A DNA stretch of 64,000 nt from Liolophura sinensis (Eukaryota; Mollusca; Polyplacophora; Chitonida; Chitonidae), in the NCBI RefSeq assembly GCF_032854445.1, contig NC_088302.1, forward strand, positions 7,621,338 through 7,685,337, in the 5' to 3' direction. Positions 23,525 through 36,322 of the stretch are shown here, in pieces (positions within the stretch are counted from its first letter, which is position 1; the number at the start of each line of letters is the position of its first letter). Made by a program: the position numbers and the translations under genes. A model generated the notes under the pieces. That model was not told the origin of the DNA. It saw nothing but the letters and a program-made list of their open reading frames with translations, and searched no databases.

Positions 23525-23835
23525 ATAGCACGCAAGAGTTTGGCACAAAGATTAATAGCGACATATCGCCAAACAACAACCTGACACAAAGATAAATAGC
23601 GACATATCGCCAAGCAACAACATGACACAAAGATACATAGCGACATATCGCCAAGCAACAACCTGACACAAAGATGCATAGTGACATATCGCCAAACAAC
23701 AACGTGACACAAAGATACATAGCGACATATCGCCAAGCAACAACCTGACACAAAGATATATAGCGACATATCGCCAAGCAACAACCTGACACAAAGATAA
23801 ATTGCTAAGCAACAACCTGACACAAAGTAAAAGGG
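23525..23835 (+). repeat. Tandem repeat, 41-bp unit, about 7.5 copies
   Basis: Unit AACAACCTGACACAAAGATA then CATAGCGACATATCGCCAAGC. Because 41 is not a multiple of three, three minus-strand frames are open at once and give the same repeated peptide. Not coding. Confidence 0.92.
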
Positions 23836-25039
23836 CAACATATTGGTAGATTGCAACAAACTGAAGTGGAAAAACGTCGGAGTACAGCAATTCTGCATAT
23901 GCAAATATTTTTGATAAACAGAAACCTTTCTTATCAATATGCTGCTTAGATTAAAAAACGTTCACCATTCAAACATCACCAATAATCAAAGCATTATACC
24001 GTGGTTGTTATGTCGATAAAATATTTCAAAAGAGAAAGACTGTGGTGATTCTATCCTGGTGGTTATTGAAATAAATCAGGACATTTTCATATAACAGGGA
24101 ACATTACATCTGCATTTAGTCAGAAATTCTCATTATGGCTTAGCTTTTGATCAGTAAAACTAACAATTGTAATATACCAGGACAGTTTGTTGTATTTTTC
24201 ATTATGTATGCTGGTATGTTAGCGGGTGTTAATCATTTAAAAATATTCCCCAGGAATGAAAGGGAAACCGGTACTTTACACTAAAACATATCTTCCTCGT
24301 CAGTGATAAACAGTTCAGGGTATACTTATGCTAACAGATAATTACAGTGTTCAGTTCGTTCAAGGCCGTAATTAATATATAATTAATATAATTATAGGTT
24401 TACAGAGCTGAATGGGCGTCTCACATTATGTTTGTGAGCACAACAATATGGGCCTACCACAGTCAACTCTAAAATCTTGTTGACATGGATAAACATCGTG
24501 TGCCAAAATCTCGCGGTGCCAATATTTCGCATTCGCAAATGTTTTGTTAGTTTGTAAACTGTACATCGCCTATAGATTATAGGTTGAAAGATCAGAGTGA
24601 CTTCAGAAGCCCCACTGATTCATACTTAGTCCTCTACAGCATATGACCCACGCAATGCTGCATGCTCTTACTGACATGACCCAGCCTTTCAACGTTCGCC
24701 GTAGTTTTAATCAACATCACAGACCTGGTAGGTGTATGCGCTAACGACAGTACAGGTAGGTATCCGCGCCACAGTGAGTACAATCGCAAGTATACAAATA
24801 GTAAGATGACTGACTCAGTTAACACCTGTGACACAGTTGCTTATATACGAACTATGTACACACTGTAAACACTATGAATTGTTACATTCAAAATAATATA
24901 ATGCCTTCTGTGGGGTGGTAGAATAGATTATGTTACTGCTATATAATTTGTGTGTTACTAAGACCACAACAGACCTATTCCATTAGACCAACAAAACTAT
25001 TCTGTTGGATATACAAAACAAGCCTGTTATATTATATAT

Positions 25040-25048
25040 AATATATAA

Positions 25049-25139
<91 letters not shown>

Positions 25140-25165
25140 TCATTATATATCATTATATATTATAT
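25040..25165 (+). repeat. (AT)n microsatellite
   Basis: About 100 bases of almost pure AT dinucleotide, flanked by short ATTATATAAT palindromes. Confidence 0.95.
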
Positions 25166-25312
25166 CATTATAGTTTGTAGCAATAACAACTTAAAACGTT
25201 CTGTCAGTGTAACACCTTAATTATTTTTAGAGTGCAACTGTGGGTCGACGAAACAAATGGAGTGTACGTCATACTGTCACCGGCGCTTAATAACACCGGG
25301 TCGAAGTGAAGA

Positions 25313-25960
25313 CGCAGTGTGTAATAGCTAAGTGTAACTGTTGACAAACAGTATCATTATCCATGAAGCAGTGTGTAGTTACTAAGTGTGACTGTTGACA
25401 AACAATATCATTATCCACGATACAGTGTGTAATAGCTAAGAGTAACTGTTGACAAACAGTATCATTATCCACGATACAGTGTGTAATAGCTAAGAGTAAC
25501 TGTTGACAAACAGTATCATTATCCATGAAGCAATGTGTAGTTACTAAGTGTAACTGTTGACAAACAGTATCATTATCCACGACACAGTGTGTAATAGCTA
25601 AGAGTAACTGTTGACAAACAGTTTCCTTATCCATGAAGCACTGTGTAGTTACTAAGTGTAACTGTTGACAAACACTATCATTATCCATGACGCAGTGTGT
25701 AATAGCTGAGTGTAACTGTTGACAAACAGTATCCTTATCCATGAAGTAATGTGTAGTAGCTAAGTGTGACTGCTCACATATATCATTATCCATGACGCAA
25801 TGTGTAGTAGCTAAGTGTAACTGTTGACAAACAGTATCATTATCCATGACACAATGTGTAATAGCTAAGTGTAACTGCTGACAAACAGTATCATTATCCT
25901 TGATGCAGTGTGTAATAGCTAAGTGTAACTGTTCAAAAAATTCATGAAGTAACATTTTTA
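25313..25960 (+). repeat. Tandem repeat, 54-bp unit, about 12 copies
   Basis: Unit CAGTGTGTAATAGCTAAGTG then TAACTGTTGACAAACAGTATCATTATCCATGAAG. The period is 18 codons, so the minus strand stays open for 252 codons (VCQQLHLAITHC repeated). There is no ATG context, signal peptide or flanking exon to support translation. Confidence 0.9.
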
Positions 25961-27627
25961 ATAGTGATGTGTAACTGTTGACACTGACTAGTGAACCTTT
26001 GGCAGCAACGATGCAGAAATAAATGCACAGAGCAAATTCCGTCACACCTTTTTACCTGTGTGGTAATCAATAGCTTACCTGAGTGATTGAGCCAATAATT
26101 TCGCTTTCTTATCGCACGACATGTATTAGATTCAGTCCACTTGGTCAGCAACCAGCGGCTATTTCCACAATACCATAATCATAACTGCAAACAGTGGTGA
26201 ACCACCAACGGCCGCAGACTGATACATCATTCACGAATATGTCACTTTCAACCGTCGTATGATCTCGTCAGCCAAAGCGCAACCTGGCGAATAACACAAC
26301 ACATCTGCGCAGTAATTGTTTCGCCGGTTGGCCGACAAGTCCACGTATATAGCCTGTGCATTCCCTCTTAACACAACGAACATAGGCCTACGTCAGGTCC
26401 GGTAACCGCGCCCCGAGCCATCCGATCACCGTACAATGTGTAACATCCGCCATACAAGTATGCAGTTTCACATGGGTAATCCAAAACACAAACCTAACAT
26501 ACATATCTGTTCGTATTCAGGACAATCTACCGAGAGGGTCGTCTTAGATAGCCTGTTAGCTTAAAACAGTCATCTCTAAACCTACATCCTGCACTATACG
26601 CACGATATCTGGTGAAGTTGTTGGTGACGGTGCCTGCTCTGCATAAATCCGGGACTTCACCGCGGAAATTTGTGGACAGGGTATTTTATATATATAACCA
26701 AGTCTCGGTAGTGTAGACGCTGTGTTTCAGAAATGTTTATATATAGCCTGTGTTAGTGATTGTCGCGCACGAACATAATATTTCAATGCTTACCAAAACA
26801 TGAAAACGTGAGGCGCCATCTGAATTTCTTCGTGTCGTACGAACACACGAGATCAGCCTTAGTCTCGCGTTCTTACGCTATGTGCTAAATATTGTTAATT
26901 ATTGGAGTAAAGCCATGAATTACAATCTCGCTTATAAATGGACTTAAGTTTGAGATTTTTTGTTTAATTTCGTTTAATTTATCTCTAAACTTACCTGGAA
27001 ATCTTAATAAAAATGTGGATGAATTTTAAGTCCTTAAGTCCTACAGTCCTATACCAATACAACAACGACGTGTCCCGTCAGTCAGAAAATCTTATAGTCA
27101 TCTACAGTAGGCCTACCATGTAAGATACGCTCGCCATCGGGTCACAAGATTAGTAATTGATCACGCAGAAAACGTTGTTTTATAAAAATTATTTAAAAAA
27201 ATTCTCCACATAGCATGATTTCTTTTGTCTCAGCTTCTTGCGATCAGTCTGAAAATTTTCATTGTAAAGTGATGGTGTATACAGCTTTACAAACAACAAC
27301 AACGTGCGCGTGCACAAATCGGGAAAACATTTCTGTAAAGGGAGAATGTTACGAAGAACATTGGCGTCATTTGTCTTACCGTCAGAATGAATTGAGCTTT
27401 CTGTGAGAGGACAAATACCAAAGCGTCACGTAGCTTAGGTTAATGTGCTCTCCACGGAACTGTACTCCATACAATAATAAATATATCCGGGTTTAATGGA
27501 AAGCCTGCCGTGCTAACATCCGCACAATAGGTGACACTGGTCAAATATAGCTAATGTCATTCACGCTTCAAAATAGTCCTTGTCTTACTTTAAATATACA
27601 TAATGTACAGCTGATATATCAGCTCTA
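25961..27627. other. Intergenic, nothing supported
   Basis: No splice-consistent exon or repeat was recognised in either strand. Confidence 0.4.
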
Positions 27628-27764
27628 TTAAGGTCTGTCAGCAGCCTGTGGATGGTCTTAGGGTTTCCTGCGGGTTTCGTCCCTTTTTCTCTCACGTATA
27701 AATGACATATTCTCGAGTACGGCGTAAAACACCAATGAAATAAATTAATAAATAAATAAATCAG
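27628..27764 (+). mobile_element. SINE family A, truncated
   Basis: GTCTGTCAGCAGCCTGTGGA through GTACGGCGTAAAACACCAAT and (AATA)n tail. Confidence 0.83.
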
Positions 27765-28696
27765 CTCCACTAAACCCGGACTAGGTTGCATAGCCAGTTA
27801 TGGTCAATATTGGTTGTTAGCCGGATAACCACGATAAGTGACTGTAACAAGTATAAACAGACTGGTTGGTACATTCAGCTGTACTACTGCTTCAATCCGC
27901 ACAAACACATCTGTCATGTGTGACGATATCAGGACTGGAGCAAAGGGCAAGTGGTTGGGAAAGTCGGATAAAGCCGGATCTTCAGTAAGAATCGTCACGT
28001 GTCATTTAAAACCACTGATATTGTCACGTACACGCTTTGAAATAGCGTTCACACAATCTTGTCGTGTCGTCTTGGTCCCTGTCTAAACAATAGCGTTATA
28101 ATCTGCTGGGAAAGTACAGAGTGATAAGAAACGTAAAATCACTGGACGTTCAATCCTTTGCGATACACACCTTTGAACCTGGAAACATCGAAAAACTTGG
28201 ATTCCTTTAGCAATAATCTGACAAATAAGTACTCACTTAGTTTTATCAGTTTATATAGTCAGGGAATAATTTTCAGCATCCTATGAATATACCTGTATTT
28301 AAACACTTGTGTCTGTATGAAAACAACTAGAACTGCCTGCAGTTTTACAAATTCCAAGCAGTCTTCGCGAACGGTTTTCAGCTTTTGGCTCAGTATGGAG
28401 AAGTTTGGTTGGCAAATGGCAAAATTATATTACGAAACAAAGCCCGCAGTGCGAAATCATGTGGATAGTTAACAAGGCGGTTAAAAAACATATAACCGCC
28501 CAGTTACACCCAATATGACTACATTAAACGAATGGGCTTAAATTTCTATTTCTGGTGTTTAAAGCCGTATACCGAGGAAACTATTAATCGTCGCTAAAAT
28601 ATGTCCATAACTTTGGCTACACTTTGATGCAAGTTTCTAACTCGCATATTTCCCGATTTACAGGCCACTCAAAAGGCTGTCTCAATAACATACAGG

Positions 28697-28966
28697 GGCC
28701 CTCCATGGCCGAGGTGGTTAGCGTGTCAGGGTGCCAAAATGACCCAGGAGCCTCTCACCAACGCGGATGCTGTGATTTCAAGTACAACTCATGCTGACTT
28801 CCCCTCCGGCTTTCCGTGGGAAGGTATGGCACAACCTGCGGATGGTCGTGAGTTTCCTCCGGACTCTGCCCGGTTTCCTCCCATCATAATGCTGGCCGCC
28901 GTCGTATAAGTGAATAAGTGTATTCTTGAGTGCGGCGTAAAAAATCGACCGAATAAATAAATAATT
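28697..28966 (+). mobile_element. SINE family A, full length
   Basis: Head GGCCCTCCATGGCCGAGGTG GTTAGCGTG, a B-box-like GATTTCAAGTAC, full body, tail AATAAATAAATAA. Confidence 0.88.
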
Positions 28967-29814
28967 ACCACTAAACAAAAAGTTACAAAGGAAAAAAATT
29001 ATGGCAGGGAATACTTGAATACAAACAAGTCGATTCATCAAAATGATTCATATGCCCGGCCAATGTCGAGTTTCTAAAGATTTCAAAAGATTTGAATGAC
29101 TTTTTCAAATTTTATGTAACTAGTTTTATCCTACATGAATATTAAATTTTAGTTCATTGGTTCTTGAAAAGATGACGTTTAAAGATTTTGCATCAAATTC
29201 AATATAGCCGCCAAATGAATTGCCATAGAAAAGCTAATTTCAAAACTCTAAAACATAATGTCGCAGAGAAATTGCTGCCACAGGACCTGATACGGTAAGC
29301 CGGAGAATCGACCTCAAAGACGTACGATAATAAATTGCAAAGGACGTGGTACGGTAAGGAACGGAATCGGTCAAAGACAGGAACGATAATAAATACTTGG
29401 AGCGCCCATAAAAGTTAAACCACCATTGAAGGGACGGTTGCTTAGTAATAACACACCAAAAATGTACTTCGATCAAAAACACCATTTTATGGTTGAGTTC
29501 AGGCAATGTATTTACAATTTACTGTAATTTTGGTTAACGTTTTTTTTTTCATATGTGAAACATATACATTATAATACGATTTTGTCGTTCTATGGCAAGT
29601 TTAAATCCGTATTCCTGCCGATGTCGGTCAGGCATGCTTCGTAGTACAGTGAATTATAAATATCACTGTAGAGAACAGGTAAATTTTGAGAAATAGTTCG
29701 AATCCTAGCACTTTTTATTGCTTTGGAATCATTCTTTTGTGTGAGTACATATACAGGCCAAATTGTATTAAATAAGTAAATTGTTTTAAATAAGACTGGA
29801 AGTTATGTTTGTTG

Positions 29815-29900
29815 TGTATTTATTTATCTGACAGGTGTTTAACACCTTGCTCAAGAATGTTTGATGAAATTACATTTGTGGTACAGTGACTTTCCCCACT
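29815..29900 (-). mobile_element. SINE 3' fragment, diverged
   Basis: GTATTTATTTATCTGACAGG TGTTTAACACCTTGCTCAAGAATG; the body is not recognisable. Confidence 0.5.
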
Positions 29901-30266
29901 CGACAGTGTCTAATACAGACAAAATATTTCCGTGTGATTGGTCAGAAATAGGATCCTCTTTTTCGATTTTAAGACCTATACATCACTAACACTCGATTCA
30001 GTGCCTATTTTGAGCTATGCCATACTTGTCAGGTGTAACAGGTTCAGAGGAGTAAAACATAATTGAAAATAAAGTGACCTAACGAAGGTGTCAGCAGCTG
30101 TCAATCTCATTTACAGTCTCTTTGCTCTGGGGCCAATTTCCCGCCATACCATACCAGATCCTTTTTGCAATTTTCTAGAAAATACAAAAAAGCACAGGCC
30201 AAACAAAAAAATTTATTCGTTCCAAACAAAACAATAGGCTTCCAGCGTTAAAAGCCTATAAAGTGA

Positions 30267-30590
30267 GTGAGTGAGTACTTGGAGTTTAACGTCGTACTTA
30301 ACAATTTGACTTAACAATTTTCTCGTCATATGACGAGAAAAGAATTCTTAGAGTGCATGTAATGTGCCTCCTTGTTGCAGAACGGATTCCCCCCGTTCTT
30401 TTATCTAGTGCTACTTCGCTGAGACGCCTTACCGAAGGCAAATATGCAGCCCCCCCTGAGCCATTACACTGATACGGGTCAACCAGTCGTTGCACTATCC
30501 CCTTCATGCTGAACGCCAAGCGATGGAGTTACAACTTCCTCTTTTAAAGTCTTAGGTGTGACTCGATTCAGGTGTGTTTGAAGGAGCTTC
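30267..30590 (+). mobile_element. Molluscan SINE-like element starting with (GTGA)n
   Basis: Starts GTGAGTGAGTGAGTACTTGG plus AGTTTAACGTCGTACT, continues with CATATGACGAG, CTTTTATCTAGTGCTACTTC, GAGACGCCTTACCGAAGGCA, GGGTCAACCAGTCGTTGCAC and CAACTTCCTCTTTTAAAGTC. I recognise this layout as a common dispersed repeat of bivalve genomes. Family name not given. Confidence 0.7.
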
Positions 30591-30889
30591 AACCGAATTA
30601 GTGGGAATCAGTGACGGATACATCGTTTAGACCTTTGATGTGAATCCGTGTGATGTGTGTGGGAAGTACGTGCAGCCGAATTGTGTGAATCGGAGCACGC
30701 ACGTCATGTGGACCTGTGATGTGAATGTATGTGAAATGGGGTATATCAAGAAACGGCAGCCGAATTGTGTGAAACTGATTTGAATCCGTTCAAGGTGCTT
30801 CATGTGGACTCATGTGAGTATGTTAATGTATTTGGTGCACCACGTGGACTTGTGACGTATATCCGCGTCATGCCTGTAATAGATACGCC

Positions 30890-31720
30890 ATGTGGACTCA
30901 AGATGTGAGTCTGTAACAGGTACACCATGTGGACTCAAGATGTGAGTCTGTAAAAGGTACACCATGTGGACTCAGGATGTGAGTCTTTGATAGGTACACC
31001 ATGTGGACTCAGGATGTGGGCCTTTAACAGGTACAGCATGTGGACTCAAGATGTGAGTCTGTAACAGGTACATAATGTGGACTCAGGATGTGAGTCTGTA
31101 ACAAGTACACCATGTGGACTCAGGATGTGAGTCTGTAACAGGTACACCATGTGGACTCAAGATGTGGACCTTTAACAGGTACACCACGTGGGCTCAGGAT
31201 GTGAGTCTGTAACAGGTACAGCATGTGGACTCATGATGTGAGTCTGTAACAGGTACAGCATGTGGACTCAGGATGTGGGCCTTTAACAGGTACAGCATGT
31301 GGACTCAAGATGTGAGTCTGTAACAGGTACATAATGTGGACTCATGATGTGAGTCTGTAACAAGTACACCATGTGGACTCAGGATGCGAGTCTGTAGCAG
31401 GTACACCATGTGGACTCAGGATGTGGACCTTTAACAGGTACACCACGTGGGCTCAGGATGTGAGTCTGTAACAGGTACACAATGTGGACTCAGGATGTGA
31501 GTCTGTAAAAGGTACACAATGTGGACTCAGGATGTGAGTCTGTAACAGGTACACCATGTGGACTCAGGATGTTAGTCTGTAACAGGTACACCACGTGGGC
31601 TCAGGATGTGAGTCTGTAACAGGTACAGCATGTGGACTCATGATGTGAGTCTGTAACAGGTACAGCATGTGGACTCAGGATGTGGGCCTTTAACAGGTAC
31701 ACCATGTGGACCCAGGAATA
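30890..31720 (+). repeat. Minisatellite, 37-bp unit, about 22 copies
   Basis: Unit GGACTCAGGATGTGAGTCTG then TAACAGGTACACCATGT. The preceding 250 bases (30640-30890) contain looser related pieces (GTGAATCC, ATGTGGACTC), probably older units. Confidence 0.92.
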
Positions 31721-32133
31721 TGAATCTGTATCAGGTATACCACGAGGGCTGGACCTAGGATGTTCAATGATACAACATACATGTAGGCCTACACCACAAG
31801 GAATGTAGGCTTTATCAGGGGGAAATGGGTTCAAAACGTGTATGTAAACATTTAATTAAAAAAATAAACTCATAAGATTGGATAGGCAGACAGTTGAACG
31901 ACTTTACTGAATAACGTGAATATGGTTATCATATAGAGTGACATTACTGATGAGCAGCCAGGCATGTATCATTAATTACGTTGTACTGTTCATAACGCGT
32001 CCATGTTAACCGACCGATGAACCACTGCGATAACATCGAACTCACTTTATATAAAGAAAAACAACTTTGAGCAGTTGCGTCACGGTTCCTGTGTATTTAT
32101 AACATATAATTGTTTCATGTTTGAACGACAGAT

Positions 32134-32344
32134 TTTATTTATTTATTTGTTTGATTCGTGTTTTACGCTGTACTCAAGAATATTTCACTTAATTACATTA
32201 TATGGTTAACATGTCTATCTTTAATCGCTGCACCCTGCCCGTTTTCCTCCCACCATAGTGCTGACCGCCGTCATAGAAGTGAAATATTCTAAAGTACATG
32301 CGTAAAACACCAATCAAATAAATAAATAAATAAATAAATAAATT
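32134..32344. mobile_element. Two SINE family A fragments in opposite orientation
   Basis: 32134-32196 is the 3' end on the minus strand; 32226-32344 is a 3' half on the plus strand with a long (AATA)n tail. Together they form an inverted pair with a 30-base gap. Confidence 0.8.
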
Positions 32345-32464
32345 TAATCGCTTCAAGACACAGGCGGTACGTGTCCAGTCAAATGATTCGATTCGTGATT
32401 TCCCAAATTCTGTGGCCGCCACTTCTCAAGGTTTTTAAAGTAAAAGAAAGCTTAAATATGAAGT

Positions 32465-32905
32465 AAATTTCCTCATACACATAACTGAAACATAGCGTAA
32501 AAATACTTGTAATTATTTTTTCAGATTTGTTTTGAAAAGCTTTCAAATAGTTGAATCCTATGGTGGGATTTATGAGCCATATTGAAGGTATTTAGAAACT
32601 CTGACGTCACATCACCTTTTTCCTGATGTTCAACAGAAGAGACGAATTCTTGGGAACATTATTTCAGTAATCTTTCACCCATGGGTAAAAAGAATTATTC
32701 CAACATTCAGTGTCGTGATCGGAGTTGGAAAAACTTCCCGTGACATCTGAGTTCCTAAACTCTGATAGTATGATCCACAAAACCCGCCATAGAATTCATA
32801 TGATTGGACGCCTTTAACTCTTTTCACAAAACCCTAAAAAATAAATAAATGACAGTATATCCATGCATCGTTTTAAGTGGTCTATTTGGTGATGCCTACT
32901 TCGCC
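32465..32905. mobile_element. Foldback/MITE-like element, copy 2
   Basis: Same element as 5615-6060: arms with GGATTTATGAGCCATATTGAAGG..ACTCTGACGTCAC on the left and TGAGTTCCTAAACTCTGATAG..AAACCCGCCATAG on the right, and the shared outer part TTTTAAGTGGTCTATTTGGTG. Confidence 0.8.
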
Positions 32906-33559
32906 TTTCAGATACATTTGCCTTTAAGGACGGTAAGTGCGGTCGTCAGTGCCCCTAGATGCTCTTTCATTGAGCTGGTTGGAGATCGTTTTATCTTCGA
33001 ATATTAACAGAGCCTTCCGACAGACAAGCCGGCAGAACGAAAATATCTGTAAAAACTTACGTGTCATGAGCAAAAGTAGCCTAAGCTCATATTTTTAGAT
33101 GATGTCCATTTCACAACATGATTGACATACCAAGTGGTCAACCATTTAGACATTGCGTCAGCTAAAAACAGAGTATATTTTTGAGTTTCGTCGACATTTT
33201 CTGGGGAATTATCGATGTATGCTCCGAAACAGATATTCGTATATCATACAAAGGTCTGGAACGTCCATTCCGGTTTGCGAGTGATATACGAATGTTTGTT
33301 TCGACACATAGATTCAATGGTTGCAAAGCGTGCGGAACTGATTATACCTACAGAATGATCATGTGTTAACTGGATTTAAGTATTATGTATCGCATGTAGG
33401 CAGCGAACTTTGTTGATTCGTTGATTTAAACCCTGATGGCATGTGATAATCCGGCGCACAAGTCGTCCGAGCTAAGAATGGCTGCGGTCTCCGCGTAAAT
33501 ATAAGCATCCGTAAGCAGGGGTTTTGGGCTGGATTCCTTCGTTATAGTGAAAGACAGCA

Positions 33560-33886
33560 CCTGACTAATGTTTATTTCCACTGAAAGACTACCATTCAAA
33601 GTATCTTAAACCGGCATTAAATATGTTTTTAGATTTTTTTTCAATCCACTTAAAGTCTAGTGAAACTTTGTCTTGGCGAAGCTTCAGCACGTCTTCATTA
33701 TCGAGAGAAAAGTGACGTCACATTCACTCTATAATAGTCTAAGCAGTAGCCCATGGCCGACAATTTGTCATGGACTTCGACGATGAAGTCCCAAGTAATA
33801 AATACAGTTTTCTCGGAAACTGGACATACTGGAAGAATATTTCTTCCATTGCTTGAACTGTTGATACAGTAGGCCTACTATATCAT
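33560..33886 (-). mobile_element. Dispersed non-autonomous element C, minus orientation
   Basis: Reverse-complement match to 40320-40611 over about 300 bases, ending CTGTTGATACAGTAGGCCTAC. No open frame. Contains TGACGTCAC in its middle. Confidence 0.8.
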
Positions 33887-34244
33887 ATACAACGAACTTC
33901 AGTGACCCTGTTTAAAAATCATAGCCTCAGATGGGGCATTCCTAGTTCAGGTCGTAACCTCCGGAGGGGTTGTGCTGGTGATTTTTACCCCTCGTAAATG
34001 TTTACAAAATTACAATAGGATTGTTGTACAACTAGGTTCATGCTCAGTTTTGAAACAAAGCAAATAAATCAAAGCACCACTGAGGCTGATCTAGGTATTC
34101 GATTGTCGCTGGATTTTATGCTTCAGTTTTGTAGCAGCGGCTTCTAAGATGAGAGCAGTGCTGATCTAGTTTTCGCGGACGTCAGAGAAAGCAATTCACG
34201 TTGAACACGGTGTTTCAATTATTTTACTGTATTTTATAAAAGAA

Positions 34245-34720
34245 AACAGAAAAAAAACATACTTGTATGCAAGAAAGACGAAGGAGCAAAAATGAAATTC
34301 TTAATTTGTAATAAATTCAGAGAAAAAGACTTGTATCAAAAGATTTAATTAATTTTAAAGCGTTGTCCGGTGAGACGCCTTCTTCTCATTCCATTAAACC
34401 TTAGTTTAATCCAGTGAATTTTGCACTGACTCTAATATTTGTTGTTTAGAAACTGCTGATACGACAAAAAATGTGTTGGGAGAGAGGGATGCCTTTTGGG
34501 CCGAGACGGTATACTGCTGCCTGACATAATTTGTGATACCGTCAATATTACATGCCTTGTAAATCAACCGAATTTACGTCTGTGGTGGCCCGTAAATGAT
34601 AGACCTGCTTCACAACACTTTGTGAAATGGCCCTTCGGCTTCAGGTAACTGAATCAGTTTAAACGGTCTCAAAATATATAGGCCTATTTTTGGAATTTTA
34701 CTTCTGGTAATATAATTTCA
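34245..34720 (+). mobile_element. Dispersed element D, copy 1
   Basis: Matches the reverse complement of 63470-63970, with landmarks GAATTTTGCACTGACTCTAAT, GATGCCTTTTGGGCCGAGAC, TGACATAATTTGTGATACCGTC and CTGCTTCACAACACTTTGTG. No coding capacity. A fainter relative of its middle occurs at 23150-23175. Confidence 0.78.
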
Positions 34721-34857
34721 AAAGGTCATGTTTTGCTTGACTCTTGATTGCGTGTTACATTTGTATACAAGAAAAATGTAACTTTAATGTGTAGCATACT
34801 TTTAGACGAGAAAAACGTCGAAATCAGTTGCAGGAATTAAACAGGCGCCTGAAGTAC

Positions 34858-34935
34858 ATTCATTTATTTGTTTGTTATGTATTGCCATACTCAGTGATTG
34901 ATTATTCACTTATACGATGGCAGTCACCTTAGGCA
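34858..34935 (-). mobile_element. SINE 3' fragment, degenerate
   Basis: ATTTATTTGTTTGTTATGTA, then a CACTTATACGATGGCAG remnant. Confidence 0.55.
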
Positions 34936-35274
34936 TATGAAAGGAGGAAAGGAACTACTACCTTTAAACATATATTTAAATCATCATGTCTCTACACAAG
35001 GTAAGTAATATATAACATCAATATAATTATCAAATTATCGAAATGGAAAAACATGGAAGCTGCATACAGTATTTACCAAAAGGTACGCGGACATATGCTC
35101 AGGAAATGTTCCGGTTGTAATCAATTACTAGGTTACTTAAGTGATATTTTATAAAGCATAATATAACCAATGCCCCACTCACGTAAATGAGCACTAATTT
35201 CCTTTGTAGTACTCGACCAGACAGAACAGTATAAGAAAATTCAGCTCAGCTGGGTGGAATGAGTGTGTGGCGGT

Positions 35275-35328
35275 GGTGAGGTGGGGGGTTGGGACGGAGG
35301 GGGGCGGTGGGTTGGGGGGGGGGGAGGC
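35275..35328 (+). other. G-rich tract with G-quadruplex potential
   Basis: Several runs of three or more G, including a run of about ten, within 50 bases, just left of the FATP duplication. The right duplicate has a C-run at 57785-57810 in a different relative place. Confidence 0.7.
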
Positions 35329-35936
35329 ATTATGGCGCCAAGTTTTACAGCCAAAGCTTTAAATTTTGCTTAAATTTTAAATTTGCTTGGCAAATTAAAC
35401 ACGCTTTTTAAATGCTGGGAATGTTCACAGCTGTGTATACGAGAATGGATTTCACTATAACTAGCGCCTGGCGGATAAGAACACAGTGAAGAATCCACCA
35501 TAACTATTGATGTATCCCACTATATCTGAATTCTGTTATGCTAAATCAAGTGATAAGTGTGTAAATACATTTAAATTGCATGGTTCAGCTGGAGCACGGG
35601 CGGAGATGGTAATAATACCCACGAACACCTGTAAATAGCGCACAATTCAACGGTTCGGACCTTCACCATCACGTGCATTTTCTTTACATAAGACCAGGTG
35701 ACGTAATGCAAGAGCCTCGCTTTAGACGTCGCTGTTGTAACAAGCATGGTGCCCATGTCTATATTATTAGAGATGTAATCTCATCTGAGGAGGTAGGTAT
35801 ATTACTTTTTTAGAATGGAGTTATATTACCCGATTTTGCCTATTACAAAAATTTGCCAGTGCGGTGGCACAGACACACCACCCCACCATCCGTTTCCTGC
35901 GGCACTGTACCAGTCAGTGTACGCGAACTATATATT

Positions 35937-36075
35937 TTTTTATTTTCTTATTTGTCGTGTAACACCAAACTCAAGAGCTTTTCGCGGTAAGTTCTAAGAG
36001 TGTCCAGGGTGAACCAAAGACCTTTGGAAAATTACTGACAAGCCTTTCGCCATGATGTGTACCGCTTTCTCTGGT
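35937..36075 (-). mobile_element. SINE family B, in FATP copy 1 flank
   Basis: GTCGTGTAACACCAAACTCAAG, GTGTCCAGGGTGAACCAAAG ACCTTTGG. The same insertion is at 57885-58040, so it predates the duplication. Confidence 0.65.
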
Positions 36076-36322
36076 TTCCACGTCTAACCTACCGCCTGCA
36101 TGAACTCTTCACGGCTCAGCACCTGTGTTAGCAGCCGTAAACAGACAACACGTAATGATGCTCCTGTTGCATTGTGTAGTCCGATCCAGCTCCAGGTGAT
36201 CATGGTAAAAAGGAGGTTGTCTAACAAGAACACCTGACCGACCTTCATAATTACAGTCATCAAACATCGACCAAGAAATAGGTCACACGTTTTTATTTTT
36301 GTTCGTCTCAAGCGAAGTGGAA

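Noticed and set aside
23525-23835. CRISPR-like array
   Set aside because: There are no unique spacers: the whole 41-bp unit repeats, and the DNA is eukaryotic with introns and SINEs.
23515-23937. Three overlapping minus-strand ORFs with the same repeated peptide
   Set aside because: A 41-bp repeat read in all three frames; this is what a non-coding repeat does.
25005-25220. ORF of alternating Ile-Tyr
   Set aside because: Translation of the (AT)n microsatellite.
27838-28086. 82-codon plus-strand ORF
   Set aside because: No homology, no splice sites, and a similarly sized frame on the opposite strand; likely chance.
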